From a bacterium (lineage in GTDB: Bacteria > Patescibacteria > Gracilibacteria > 1-14-2-50-48-13): a DNA stretch of 9,544 nt. The notes under the pieces were generated by a model that had not been told where the DNA came from, ran no database searches, and saw nothing but the letters and a program-made list of their open reading frames with translations. The position numbers were made by a program, and so were the translations under genes. Where the stretch lies: NCBI GenBank assembly GCA_030430105.1, contig JAUIFW010000036.1, forward strand, positions 1-9,544, in the 5' to 3' direction. Of this stretch, positions 1-6,208 are shown in pieces (the stretch's first letter is position 1; each line of letters begins with the position of its first letter).

Positions 1-425
1 TCCTTGGCATGACTACCGCCTTTGACCAGGAAGGTGAAAACATTGGGTTTGCCATTCCTACCCCCATGATTCGCTCAAGCTGGGAAACCTACACCAAATT
101 TGGCCGGCTCACCAAGCCATACCTTGGTATACGATATACTATGATAGACCCTGAGTATATGGAGGAGCATTCTCTCGATGTAGCTCGAGGTGCTCATATA
201 ACCTCTTTTTCTGCGGAGCACCCTGCAGTCATTCCAGGAAGCCCTGCCGAAAAAGCTGGCCTGCAAGCTGGAGACGTTATCACCTATGTGGGAGACTACA
301 AGGTAGGGGTCGATGGCCCACTTCTTGGGCTACTCAGCTACTATAGAGCTGATGATACCGTGAAACTCGGCGTTCTACGTGATGGAAGAAACCTCACACT
401 CTACGTAAGTCCTCAGCAGAAATAA
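1..425 (+). CDS. htrA: HtrA/DegP-like serine protease, C-terminal part (5' truncated)
   Basis: This is the 3' end of a trypsin-like HtrA protease gene whose start lies left of the window; the frame is open from base 3, giving 140 residues. The first visible residues (LGMTTAF, then NIGFAIP) match the strands just after the catalytic serine in HtrA proteins (usual form GINTAI...GIGFAIP). A linker follows, then a PDZ domain from about residue 35: a PYLGIRY opening, then GSPAEKAGLQAGDVI, the usual PDZ carboxylate-loop/core signature, ending about residue 136. HtrA proteins degrade or refold misfolded envelope proteins, using PDZ domains to recognise C-termini. Only one PDZ follows the protease domain. 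The catalytic triad is outside the window, so activity cannot be judged. The gene ends with TAA TAA and is followed at once by a terminator. Confidence 0.9.
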   Translation, partial: LGMTTAFDQEGENIGFAIPTPMIRSSWETYTKFGRLTKPYLGIRYTMIDPEYMEEHSLDVARGAHITSFSAEHPAVIPGSPAEKAGLQAGDVITYVGDYKVGVDGPLLGLLSYYRADDTVKLGVLRDGRNLTLYVSPQQK

Positions 426-436
426 TAAGCATAAAG

Positions 437-466
437 AAAAGGCCCACCAATCGATGAGCCTTTTTT
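437..466. terminator. Bidirectional terminator between htrA and the 208-aa gene
   Basis: AAAAGGC and GCCTTTT form a 7-bp stem around a 14-base loop. T-runs follow on the plus strand (TTTTTT at 461-466) and on the minus strand (TTTTCTTT). It lies between two converging stop codons, at 425 and 474, so it probably serves both genes. The loop is long for an intrinsic terminator. Confidence 0.7.
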
Positions 467-473
467 ATTTGTT

Positions 474-1100
474 TCATGCAGCTAAGTGCAGGGCAAGTAT
501 GCGACTTGCCTTTCCTTGTGGTAAACACTCCAAAAGCAGAAGAATAAGACGTCCAAGTCCAATTCTGCAGGCTTTTTTTATGAGCGTATTATTATAGAGA
601 CTTAGCGCTTCAAGAATCCTCATGTGTCTCTCAATCAAGTCGATCACTCTTGGTTTCTGCTCTTCCTTTTGAAGTAGCTCAAAATAATCTCGTGAGATAT
701 CCTTCACAGTCACAAGGTCTGTCGAAATTACTTGGCCAACAACCTTATCACTAAGTCGCTCTTTATTGCAGATCAATTTCTTAATCCGCTTTTCCATGGA
801 GCGCAGTGTTTGTTCCATGGATGCTACAGCCAACTCTACCACATATGGGTTTGGTAGTGTTTCTACACAAAGCATAGATGTGCACCCCGAGGTAGTTACA
901 TCCTCATGAAGGTGATATATAGCAGGACTTCCCTTCGCCCACTCTTCAGCAAAACCCTTCATAAGCTTGAGCATCCAAGCGTTCTTACCCCCCTCTTTAA
1001 ACGAAGCAGCTGCCACCGACTTCAATAAACCTTCTTCAGCGTGAGCATATATCTCTACTGGCGACATGTCAGCAATATCTATAGCAACTTGAGTATTCAT
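474..1100 (-). CDS. Hypothetical helical protein, 208 aa
   Basis: I do not recognise this protein. It is 208 aa, rich in helix-forming residues, with no signal peptide. One hydrophobic stretch near the C-terminus (residues about 182-191, containing LILLLLE) is too short and too close to charged residues to be a confident membrane span. Cysteines occur near residues 73, 78, 111 and 179. The frame could open at an ATG at 1151, but I chose the ATG at 1098-1100. It has an AAAGGGG Shine-Dalgarno at good spacing, and a promoter (-35 TTGACA at 1153-1158, -10 TACAAA at 1131-1136) would start the transcript downstream of the longer start. It stands alone between two terminators, so it is probably monocistronic. 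It ends in TGA, the only TGA stop among the genes here; a TAA follows three codons later. Confidence 0.75.
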   Translation of the reverse strand: MNTQVAIDIADMSPVEIYAHAEEGLLKSVAAASFKEGGKNAWMLKLMKGFAEEWAKGSPAIYHLHEDVTTSGCTSMLCVETLPNPYVVELAVASMEQTLRSMEKRIKKLICNKERLSDKVVGQVISTDLVTVKDISRDYFELLQKEEQKPRVIDLIERHMRILEALSLYNNTLIKKACRIGLGRLILLLLECLPQGKASRILALHLAA

Positions 1101-1115
1101 ACTAATACCCCTTTC
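1101..1115 (-). promoter_or_regulatory. Ribosome binding site that sets the start of the 208-aa protein
   Basis: On the minus strand, GAAAGGGG lies 7 bases before the ATG at 1100. It is one of the few clear Shine-Dalgarno sites in the window and supports the shorter start over the ATG at 1151. Confidence 0.7.
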
Positions 1116-1130
1116 TTTTTTATTATCCCC

Positions 1131-1158
1131 TTTGTATCGATATTTTCCCACTTGTCAA
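1131..1158 (-). promoter_or_regulatory. Promoter of the 208-aa gene
   Basis: The minus strand has TTGACA (1158-1153, perfect -35), a 16-base spacer and TACAAA (1136-1131, 4 of 6 for the -10). Transcription would start near 1124, leaving a leader of about 25 bases with the Shine-Dalgarno site. It lies just downstream of the terminator of the preceding gene, as expected for an independent unit. Confidence 0.6.
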
Positions 1159-1165
1159 ATTTCTA

Positions 1166-1203
1166 CCTCAAAAACAAAAGAGACCATCGAGGTGGTCTCT
1201 TTT
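1166..1203 (-). terminator. Terminator of the sigma region 4/winged-helix gene
   Basis: AAAAGAGACCA (1176-1186) and TGGTCTCTTTT (1193-1203) form a perfect 11-bp stem with a 6-base loop. On the minus strand the stem runs into TTTTGTTTTT. It begins 21 bases past the stop codon at 1225, a textbook intrinsic terminator. Confidence 0.85.
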
Positions 1204-1224
1204 CAATCTATGTACAGAAATGTA

Positions 1225-2295
1225 TTATTTCACTAATTCTTTGAGTGTGTACACCGCTCGACCTACACGTACAAACTTTGGATTATTTTGGAGATTTAGA
1301 CTAATGGTTCCGACCTTAATCTTTCGCTGATCCATCACCTTCGCCACGATCTCTTTCTTGGTCATAGGCTCTCCGTGCTTCTTCAAGATAGACTCAATCA
1401 CGTCTGCTACCGTACCTGACTCATATCCCCACTCCTTGAGTGCATACAGCCCACGTCCGATAAGGACAAACTTATCATACCTGATAAGCTCATTGTGCAC
1501 CGCCTGCGTCGTTACCATCTTCTTATCGAATTTTGCTTCGATAATGCTGTTGGCGATATCTACGAAATGCAATGGCTTTGCAGCTTTCTTAAGAACAATG
1601 TATGCCTTGTCTCGGATACTCTTTGGATTGATATGTCTCCACGAAGCGAGTCCCCAACCCTCCTCTGTCTTCTTGAGCCGAACATCTACCTCGAGGATAG
1701 ATCCAATCAGAGACGGCGTAAGATTCTCATACTTGAGAGAAAGCTTATTCATAATCTTTGCCACGAGGGACTCCTCGGACATCACGTCTCCCTTAGTCTT
1801 GAGGTTCTTGTGTGCCTCATCGAGGATATCAAGAATCTCCTGCCTTGAAATAGATCCAAGGTACCAAAATACCTGGAAGATGCTTGTCTTATCCTGCTTC
1901 ACAATCCCCTCATCTATACGCATTGAAAGCTTGATAATACTCTTATCAAAGTCAGTTGGCTCCTCGAGCCGCGCATAAATGTAACTCACCAATTTGTCCT
2001 CAAGCAGCACTCCTCCTGCTCCCTGCAAGATAGCCTTACCAAGCTGATTGATATCAGCAAGCTTTGTGTTGGACACATTTCTTCGCAGCTTATTCACTGC
2101 TATATTTTCAATCTGTCTAACGCGCTCTCGCGTCACGTTGAACTTCTTACCAATGCTTTCTAGCGTCTTCTTTGGCCCATTGTCCAAGCTAAAGCGTCCT
2201 ACCAAAATCTCCTTTTCCTTTGGAGTAAGCACCATAAAGAGGTCCTCTAATACCTCTGGCAAATTCACCTGTATCTTATCGAGCATTTCCTGCAT
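1225..2295 (-). CDS. Sigma-70 region 4 protein with HARE-HTH/winged-helix domains
   Basis: This 356-aa protein is a probable transcription factor. Residues about 22-72 match sigma-70 region 4, the -35-binding helix-turn-helix: LTPKEKEILVGRF, then the recognition part GKKFNVTRERVRQIE and a basic NKLRR. No sigma region 2 is present, so it should not melt promoters as a normal sigma factor. Residues about 225-288 look like a HARE-HTH domain (IRDKAYIVLKKAAKPLHF ... RGLYALKEWGY), the family that includes the RNA polymerase delta subunit N-terminus. A related winged-helix unit fills about 293-355, and a third possible one lies at about 172-222. The layout suggests a polymerase-associated or DNA-binding regulator. 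It starts at ATG 2295 without a clear Shine-Dalgarno; another Met lies at codon 4. It has its own promoter and terminator. Domain assignment is from motif recognition; the physiological role is inferred. Confidence 0.8.
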   Translation of the reverse strand: MQEMLDKIQVNLPEVLEDLFMVLTPKEKEILVGRFSLDNGPKKTLESIGKKFNVTRERVRQIENIAVNKLRRNVSNTKLADINQLGKAILQGAGGVLLEDKLVSYIYARLEEPTDFDKSIIKLSMRIDEGIVKQDKTSIFQVFWYLGSISRQEILDILDEAHKNLKTKGDVMSEESLVAKIMNKLSLKYENLTPSLIGSILEVDVRLKKTEEGWGLASWRHINPKSIRDKAYIVLKKAAKPLHFVDIANSIIEAKFDKKMVTTQAVHNELIRYDKFVLIGRGLYALKEWGYESGTVADVIESILKKHGEPMTKKEIVAKVMDQRKIKVGTISLNLQNNPKFVRVGRAVYTLKELVK

Positions 2296-2328
2296 AAGGG
2301 TGCAAGTAGAAAAATAAATAATGGTACA

Positions 2329-2359
2329 AGACCATTCTCTGGCGCCCGGAGATAGGTCT
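2329..2359 (-). promoter_or_regulatory. Hairpin in the leader of the sigma region 4 gene
   Basis: On the minus strand AGACC-TA-TCTC and GAGA-AT-GGTCT pair in 9 of 11 positions around a GC-rich 9-base loop. It falls inside the predicted leader of about 72 bases. No T-run follows, so it is not an intrinsic terminator; it may affect translation or mRNA stability. Confidence 0.4.
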
Positions 2360-2373
2360 GTTATTCGTAGTTT

Positions 2374-2402
2374 AATGTACTGGCGTGTTTACACATTGTC
2401 AA
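2374..2402 (-). promoter_or_regulatory. Promoter of the sigma region 4/winged-helix gene
   Basis: The minus strand has a perfect -35 TTGACA (2402-2397), a 17-base spacer and TACATT (2379-2374, 4 of 6). Transcription would start near 2367. A 15-base palindrome (2400-2414) overlaps the -35 edge and could be an operator. Confidence 0.6.
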
Positions 2403-2414
2403 CATAATATGTTG
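2400..2414. promoter_or_regulatory. Palindrome overlapping the -35, candidate operator
   Basis: CAACAT-AAT-ATGTTG is a perfect 6-3-6 inverted repeat. It overlaps the -35 of the minus-strand promoter. Its position suits a repressor or autoregulator site, but one AT-rich palindrome of this size can arise by chance. Confidence 0.35.
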
Positions 2415-2455
2415 TCATATTTTCAAATACCTTGTTTCACCGCTTTTCTCCTTGC

Positions 2456-2483
2456 TTTACCGGCATTTTTTACATAGTATATT
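2456..2483 (+). promoter_or_regulatory. Possible promoter of tatD
   Basis: TTTACC (2456-2461, 4 of 6), a 16-base spacer and TATATT (2478-2483, 5 of 6) would give a leader of about 40 bases. A perfect TATAAT at 2522-2527 lies only 2 bases before the ATG, too close to serve this start, and has no -35 partner. Neither option is strong. Confidence 0.3.
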
Positions 2484-2529
2484 AGTACTAATTTTTAGGG
2501 GTTTTACCTTACCTAATATTGTATAATAT

Positions 2530-3336
2530 ATGTTTGAACTTATTGATTCACACGCCCATTTGTACTTTCCTAAGCTTTATGCAAGGCTACAGGAAATTTT
2601 GACATCTGCAAAGGAAAAAGGTGTGCATCAAATTGTCAGTATTTCAGCAGATCGCGACAAAATCGCAGAAAACCTCTCGCTTGTAAAAGAGTACTCTAGC
2701 GATTCTCTTCCCATCTTTGCGACCCTTGGCGTCCATCCAGACCACTTCAATGACCCTGAAGCAAGCACCTGGGAAGAAGAAGTTTCCACCATTGAACAGG
2801 AACTACGCACCTACTACGCAGCATCTACCCTCTACATCAAGGCTATGGGTGAAACTGGCCTCGATTATTATCGTACCTTTCATAGGGATGCGCAAAGGGC
2901 CCTATTTCTCCTCCACATCACTCTCGCCGCCGAGTGGGACCTTCCTCTCGTTATTCATATTCGAGATGCCTTTGACGATTTTTTTACCCTCCTCGAAGAG
3001 TTTCCTCAACTTAGAGGTGTGGTGCATTGCTTCACAGGTACACCGAAGCAAGCGGAAAAGATCCTTTCTTATCCTAATATGCTCCTTTCCTATACTGGCA
3101 TTGCCTCGTTTTCCAATGCTAAGGAGGTGCAGGATAGTGTCAGAATTACCCCAGTTGATCGCATGATGATTGAGACGGATAGCCCATTCCTTGCACCAGT
3201 ACCCTTTCGAGGAAAGGTAAACGAACCTGCCTATGTGCTGCATGTGGCTGAGGCTATAGCATCCCTAAAGGAACTCTCGCTAGAGGCGGTAGCTGAGCAC
3301 ACAACAAAAAATGCCAAAGCATTCTTTGGCATCTAG
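2530..3336 (+). CDS. tatD: TatD family metal-dependent deoxyribonuclease
   Basis: This 268-aa protein has the full motif set of the TatD family, TIM-barrel metal-dependent hydrolases that act as 3'-5' exonucleases on DNA or RNA ends. Visible are SHAHL with metal ligands His8 and His10, GETGLDYY with Glu108, HIRDA with His143, HCFTG with His166, and ETDSPFLAP with Asp217. A substrate-loop segment RGKVNEPAYV (about 227-236) follows. Length is normal for the family (about 255-270 aa). The ATG at 2530 is chosen because the first conserved motif begins at residue 6 and no in-frame start upstream is needed. There is no evident Shine-Dalgarno. The gene runs opposite to its neighbours and its last codons contain the terminator of the converging operon. 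All metal-site residues are present, so it is probably active. Confidence 0.93.
   Translation: MFELIDSHAHLYFPKLYARLQEILTSAKEKGVHQIVSISADRDKIAENLSLVKEYSSDSLPIFATLGVHPDHFNDPEASTWEEEVSTIEQELRTYYAASTLYIKAMGETGLDYYRTFHRDAQRALFLLHITLAAEWDLPLVIHIRDAFDDFFTLLEEFPQLRGVVHCFTGTPKQAEKILSYPNMLLSYTGIASFSNAKEVQDSVRITPVDRMMIETDSPFLAPVPFRGKVNEPAYVLHVAEAIASLKELSLEAVAEHTTKNAKAFFGI
3301..3332 (-). terminator. Terminator of the RNase J operon, inside the 3' end of tatD
   Basis: ATGCCAAAG (3311-3319) and CTTTGGCAT (3324-3332) form a perfect 9-bp stem with a 4-base loop. On the minus strand it runs into TTTTTTGTTGT. It starts 19 bases past the stop codon at 3351, but lies within coding sequence of the opposite gene, whose stop is at 3334-3336. 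On the plus strand no T-run follows the stem. Confidence 0.8.
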
Positions 3337-3350
3337 CTCCGGCTCCGCGT

Positions 3351-3707
3351 CTAAGACTCTAGCTTGAAGACGGTCTTCTTACAGTCACATTCTCCGAGCA
3401 TATACCTACCACACACAAAGTGCTCCTTCCCTTCGAAGAGCACTTTTTGAAGTGGCTCATCGTAGGAGGAAACCTCTTTCCCTACACATACCTCTACCTG
3501 AATACATGCATTAATTTCCCCTAGAAAGGTCTCCACATCAGCCTCTTCACCATAGTGCCCCCTATACCCATCAGCGAGGGTTTCCTGGGTTGCGGCACCA
3601 CATCCAAAACATTGAATACCGTGATTAAAGAGCACATCTACCACCTCTGGATGGTTATCAATCACGTCTGCGATAATCATATCGCCTGTAATGGTTGGTC
3701 TTTTCAT
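3351..3707 (-). CDS. DUF1858/hybrid-cluster-associated disulfide protein with extra C-terminal cysteines
   Basis: This 118-aa protein carries, at about residues 5-70, the small domain seen next to or within hybrid cluster (prismane) proteins: an ITGDMIIADVIDNHPEVVDVL opening followed by the cysteine pair HGIQCFGCGAA (Cys33, Cys36) and ETLADGY. The pair is a likely redox disulfide or metal site. Family members are usually about 60-75 aa; this one continues for about 45 residues with further cysteines (68, 74, 99, 107, 109), including a GECDCKK motif near the end. No hybrid cluster protein gene is in the window. It is the last gene of the operon: 3 bases after the two-TM gene and just before the terminator. 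Molecular role unknown; redox or metal handling is inferred from the cysteines. Confidence 0.75.
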   Translation of the reverse strand: MKRPTITGDMIIADVIDNHPEVVDVLFNHGIQCFGCGAATQETLADGYRGHYGEEADVETFLGEINACIQVEVCVGKEVSSYDEPLQKVLFEGKEHFVCGRYMLGECDCKKTVFKLES

Positions 3708-3710
3708 GAC

Positions 3711-3941
3711 TTAACGGAAAAATCTACTATTTGCATTAAAGATAGCCCCCTTGCTTCCCCCCTTACTCATTACCTTCGCAACATTGTAAAGCGCAAGAGA
3801 ACTGAGAAGAATGAGCCCTCCCATTCCTATAAGCACGGTTGCTACGATAGGCACAAGGAGACTTGGGTCACTGAGTACGTTTACACCTAGCACAATCAAT
3901 CCAAGCCCAATGAGACTAACAAGAAGGAGGAGGTTCTTCAT
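3711..3941 (-). CDS. Small membrane protein with two TM helices, 76 aa
   Basis: I do not recognise a family. Residues about 2-20 (LLLLVSLIGLGLIVLGV) and about 27-50 (containing LLVPIVATVLIGMGGLIL) form two hydrophobic helices joined by a short NVLSDPS loop. A basic tail (KVMSKGGSKG ... RFFR) follows, predicted to be cytoplasmic by the positive-inside rule. The ATG is 2 bases past the stop of the RNase J gene and its stop is 3 bases before the next start, so it is surely co-transcribed and probably translationally coupled. There is no clear Shine-Dalgarno. The tight spacing argues that it is a real gene. Function unknown. Confidence 0.7.
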   Translation of the reverse strand: MKNLLLLVSLIGLGLIVLGVNVLSDPSLLVPIVATVLIGMGGLILLSSLALYNVAKVMSKGGSKGAIFNANSRFFR

Positions 3942-3943
3942 GA

Positions 3944-6034
3944 TTACATTTCAATAAATATTGGAAGGACCACAGGGGTCTTATCGTACTTACGTACGAT
4001 CTTTCTACCGATGATATGCCGAAGCTTACCTACAAGCTCCTTTTGCTTCATCTGCCCATCTCGAGCCTCAAGGAGCTTCTCATACTCTCTTCGCACTATT
4101 TTGGAAAGCTCTTTGTTCCACTCTTGCGATGTATGACGGAAGGTAAACCCTCTCGTAATAATCTTTGGATTACTGAGAAGTTTTCTCTTTGCTTTATCAA
4201 CCTTGAGGGTAGCAACGATGATACCATTCTCCTTCAAGATATTTCTGTCAGAAAATACTGGATCATCGATCTCCCCTTCAATCCCATTTTCTACCACAAT
4301 ATCAGTGAGAGAAACCGCATTTGCAATGATACGTACCTCTTTCTTATAGATTTCTAGTGCATCACCATTCTCCACCATATGTGTGCGCTCCTTTGGCACT
4401 CCCATTTCCTGCGCAAGCTCCGCGTGGCGGTAGCGCATGAAGTACTCACCATGCAGTGGCATAGTATGCACAGGCTGCATAAAGGAATGAAATAACTTCA
4501 GATCCTCTGAATATGCATGTCCCGATCCATGTAGCTTCAAATCACTATTGAGCTTGAAGAGAACCTTTCCACCCTTACGCATAATGGCATTTACCACAGT
4601 CAGGAAGCTATTGCTTCCCCCAGGGATCATACGAGCAGAATGCACCACCGTGTCCCCTTCCTTGATGGAAAGCACTGGATGGGTACCCATCGCAATCCTG
4701 GTCAGACCTGCGTTTGGCTCACCCTGCGTTCCTGTCGTAAGTACAACAACTTGCTCATCCGGCACACGATTCATGTGCTTTGACACTTGCCGCACATCTC
4801 CTTCATTGAATTTGATATGTCCCAAGTCACTCGCTAGCTGCGAGTTGTTGAGCATACTTCGCCCGTTGAGATATACTTTTCTATTGTACTTCTTCGCAAG
4901 ATCAATGATTCCCTGCACACGCTCTACCAGTGTAGAGAACGTAGTCACAAAGATTCGACCGTGAGCATTCTTGAACACCTCTTCCATATTTTCCATCACT
5001 TTGTGTTCTGGATACACATGTCCAGGCACTACTGAGTTGGTACTATCTGCCATCAATAGATCTACTCCTCTTTTTCCAATTTCCTTCATTTTCTGAATGT
5101 ATGGAGCGCCATTTTCTACATCCTGGAGGTTCATTCTGAAGTCTCCTGTATGTACGATATTTGCTCCTGGAGTCTGGATATAGAGTCCATAACAATCTGG
5201 AAGGGAATGATCCTGCTTGAATGGCTCCACTTTGAACTTCCCAGCATTGATCGTGTGCCCCTCTCCATACTTGTGAATCTTGGGCTTCACCTTGTTCCAC
5301 ATTTTCGCTTCCTCGAACTGTTTCTTCATGATCCCAATCGCCATGTGTGGCGCATAGATCTCCGGAAACCCTAGCTCTTCAATGGCGTATGGCAAAGCAC
5401 CAATATGGTCAAAATGGCCATGCGTGATGATAATCGCCTTGAGCTTCTTTCGGTTTTGAACCGCATAGCTCACATCTGGAAGGATATAGCTAGATCCAGG
5501 CAAGTCATCTCCACTAAAGAGTACTCCTAGATCAACCATGATCATATCCTTGTCGTACTCGAGCACCATGGAATTTCCTCCTACTTCCTCGAGACCACCG
5601 ATAGGAATAACACGAAGCGGTTCCCACTTTTTTCCACCAAACCACCCTCTCGTCTTCTTATACGCCTTGGTTTCATCAATAGGCTTTGTACGCTTTGCGT
5701 ACATGTTGTCCACGTAGGTATCCACTTTTTTTTGTGCATCCTTGCGATCTCGGCCACCACCTCGTCCTGAATTGCCTCTCCCCTGAGAGGACCGTCCTCC
5801 TGGCTTTGAGCCAGTTCTTTCTGGACGCTTTCCACTCCAGTTTCGCTTACCAGATTTAGGTGGCTTGGGGTGTACCTCTCCGAAGGAGTTTTGCCCCTCG
5901 CCCTTTGACTTCTCTCGAAGTCGCTTCTCCTCTAATTCTTCTGGAGTATGTTGTGTTCGCCTCAAATCGAGGCTTTTTTGCTTTCGTGCATTATTGTCTC
6001 GGGGCGCACGACTCCCCTGAAAATCCTTATTCAT
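3944..6034 (-). CDS. rnj: Ribonuclease J with long basic N-terminal extension
   Basis: This 696-aa protein is an RNase J, a metallo-beta-lactamase/beta-CASP nuclease that cuts RNA internally and degrades it 5'-3' in mRNA decay and rRNA maturation. The catalytic domain starts near residue 137. Metal-site motifs are HGHFDH (205-210), QDHSLPD (His276), HTGDFRMN (Asp298) and, in the beta-CASP part, HGSGHA (502-507) with PLHGEY (His528). TTGTQGEP (433-440) and ADSTNS (329-334) are also family motifs. Residues about 585-696 form the usual C-terminal domain. The family norm is about 550-560 aa; the excess is a low-complexity tail (about 1-135) rich in Arg, Lys, Gly and Ser, with GRGNSGRGGGRDRK near 85-98, probably RNA-binding. 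The canonical FASNxHR motif reads FSTLVERVQ (366-374) here. It is first of three genes, from the promoter at 6163-6191. Confidence 0.93.
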   Translation of the reverse strand: MNKDFQGSRAPRDNNARKQKSLDLRRTQHTPEELEEKRLREKSKGEGQNSFGEVHPKPPKSGKRNWSGKRPERTGSKPGGRSSQGRGNSGRGGGRDRKDAQKKVDTYVDNMYAKRTKPIDETKAYKKTRGWFGGKKWEPLRVIPIGGLEEVGGNSMVLEYDKDMIMVDLGVLFSGDDLPGSSYILPDVSYAVQNRKKLKAIIITHGHFDHIGALPYAIEELGFPEIYAPHMAIGIMKKQFEEAKMWNKVKPKIHKYGEGHTINAGKFKVEPFKQDHSLPDCYGLYIQTPGANIVHTGDFRMNLQDVENGAPYIQKMKEIGKRGVDLLMADSTNSVVPGHVYPEHKVMENMEEVFKNAHGRIFVTTFSTLVERVQGIIDLAKKYNRKVYLNGRSMLNNSQLASDLGHIKFNEGDVRQVSKHMNRVPDEQVVVLTTGTQGEPNAGLTRIAMGTHPVLSIKEGDTVVHSARMIPGGSNSFLTVVNAIMRKGGKVLFKLNSDLKLHGSGHAYSEDLKLFHSFMQPVHTMPLHGEYFMRYRHAELAQEMGVPKERTHMVENGDALEIYKKEVRIIANAVSLTDIVVENGIEGEIDDPVFSDRNILKENGIIVATLKVDKAKRKLLSNPKIITRGFTFRHTSQEWNKELSKIVRREYEKLLEARDGQMKQKELVGKLRHIIGRKIVRKYDKTPVVLPIFIEM

Positions 6035-6083
6035 AAGGCCTAATTGTTACCTTCGTCTGCGTAATTCCTGGTCTAGCGAGGGG

Positions 6084-6112
6084 TTGTTGAACGTACATTT
6101 CCCGTTCATCAA
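6084..6112 (-). promoter_or_regulatory. Stem-loop in the RNase J leader
   Basis: On the minus strand TTGATGAACG and CGTTCAACAA pair in 9 of 10 positions around a 9-base loop (GGAAATGTA). It sits inside the predicted leader of about 120 bases. RNase genes are known to be autoregulated through their leaders in other bacteria (RNase E in E. coli); a similar role here is inference only. Confidence 0.4.
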
Positions 6113-6162
6113 AGCCTCATACCGTGCGGATAGCACACGAAGAAAAATATATGTACACTCAA

Positions 6163-6191
6163 ATTGTACGATAGAAATTCACTTTTTGCAA
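6163..6191 (-). promoter_or_regulatory. Promoter of the RNase J operon
   Basis: The minus strand has TTGCAA (6191-6186, 4 of 6), a 17-base spacer and TACAAT (6168-6163, 5 of 6). Transcription would start near 6156, giving a long leader of about 120 bases before the ATG at 6034. It lies only 18 bases after the ThyX-like gene stop. Confidence 0.6.
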
Positions 6192-6208
6192 GGTTTCCTG
6201 GGATATCC

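Noticed and set aside
1101..1151. Longer start of the 208-aa protein at ATG 1151
   Set aside because: The predicted transcript starts near 1124, inside this extension, and the AAAGGGG site serves ATG 1100.
1041..2317. Plus-strand open frames opposite the 208-aa and sigma region 4 genes (1041-1244, 1358-1978, 1495-1848, 2048-2317)
   Set aside because: Shadows of the minus-strand genes: no domain resemblance, and the minus strand has domains, promoters and terminators.
2522..2527. Perfect TATAAT as the tatD -10 element
   Set aside because: It is 2 bases before the ATG, so transcription would begin after the start codon; no -35 at proper spacing.
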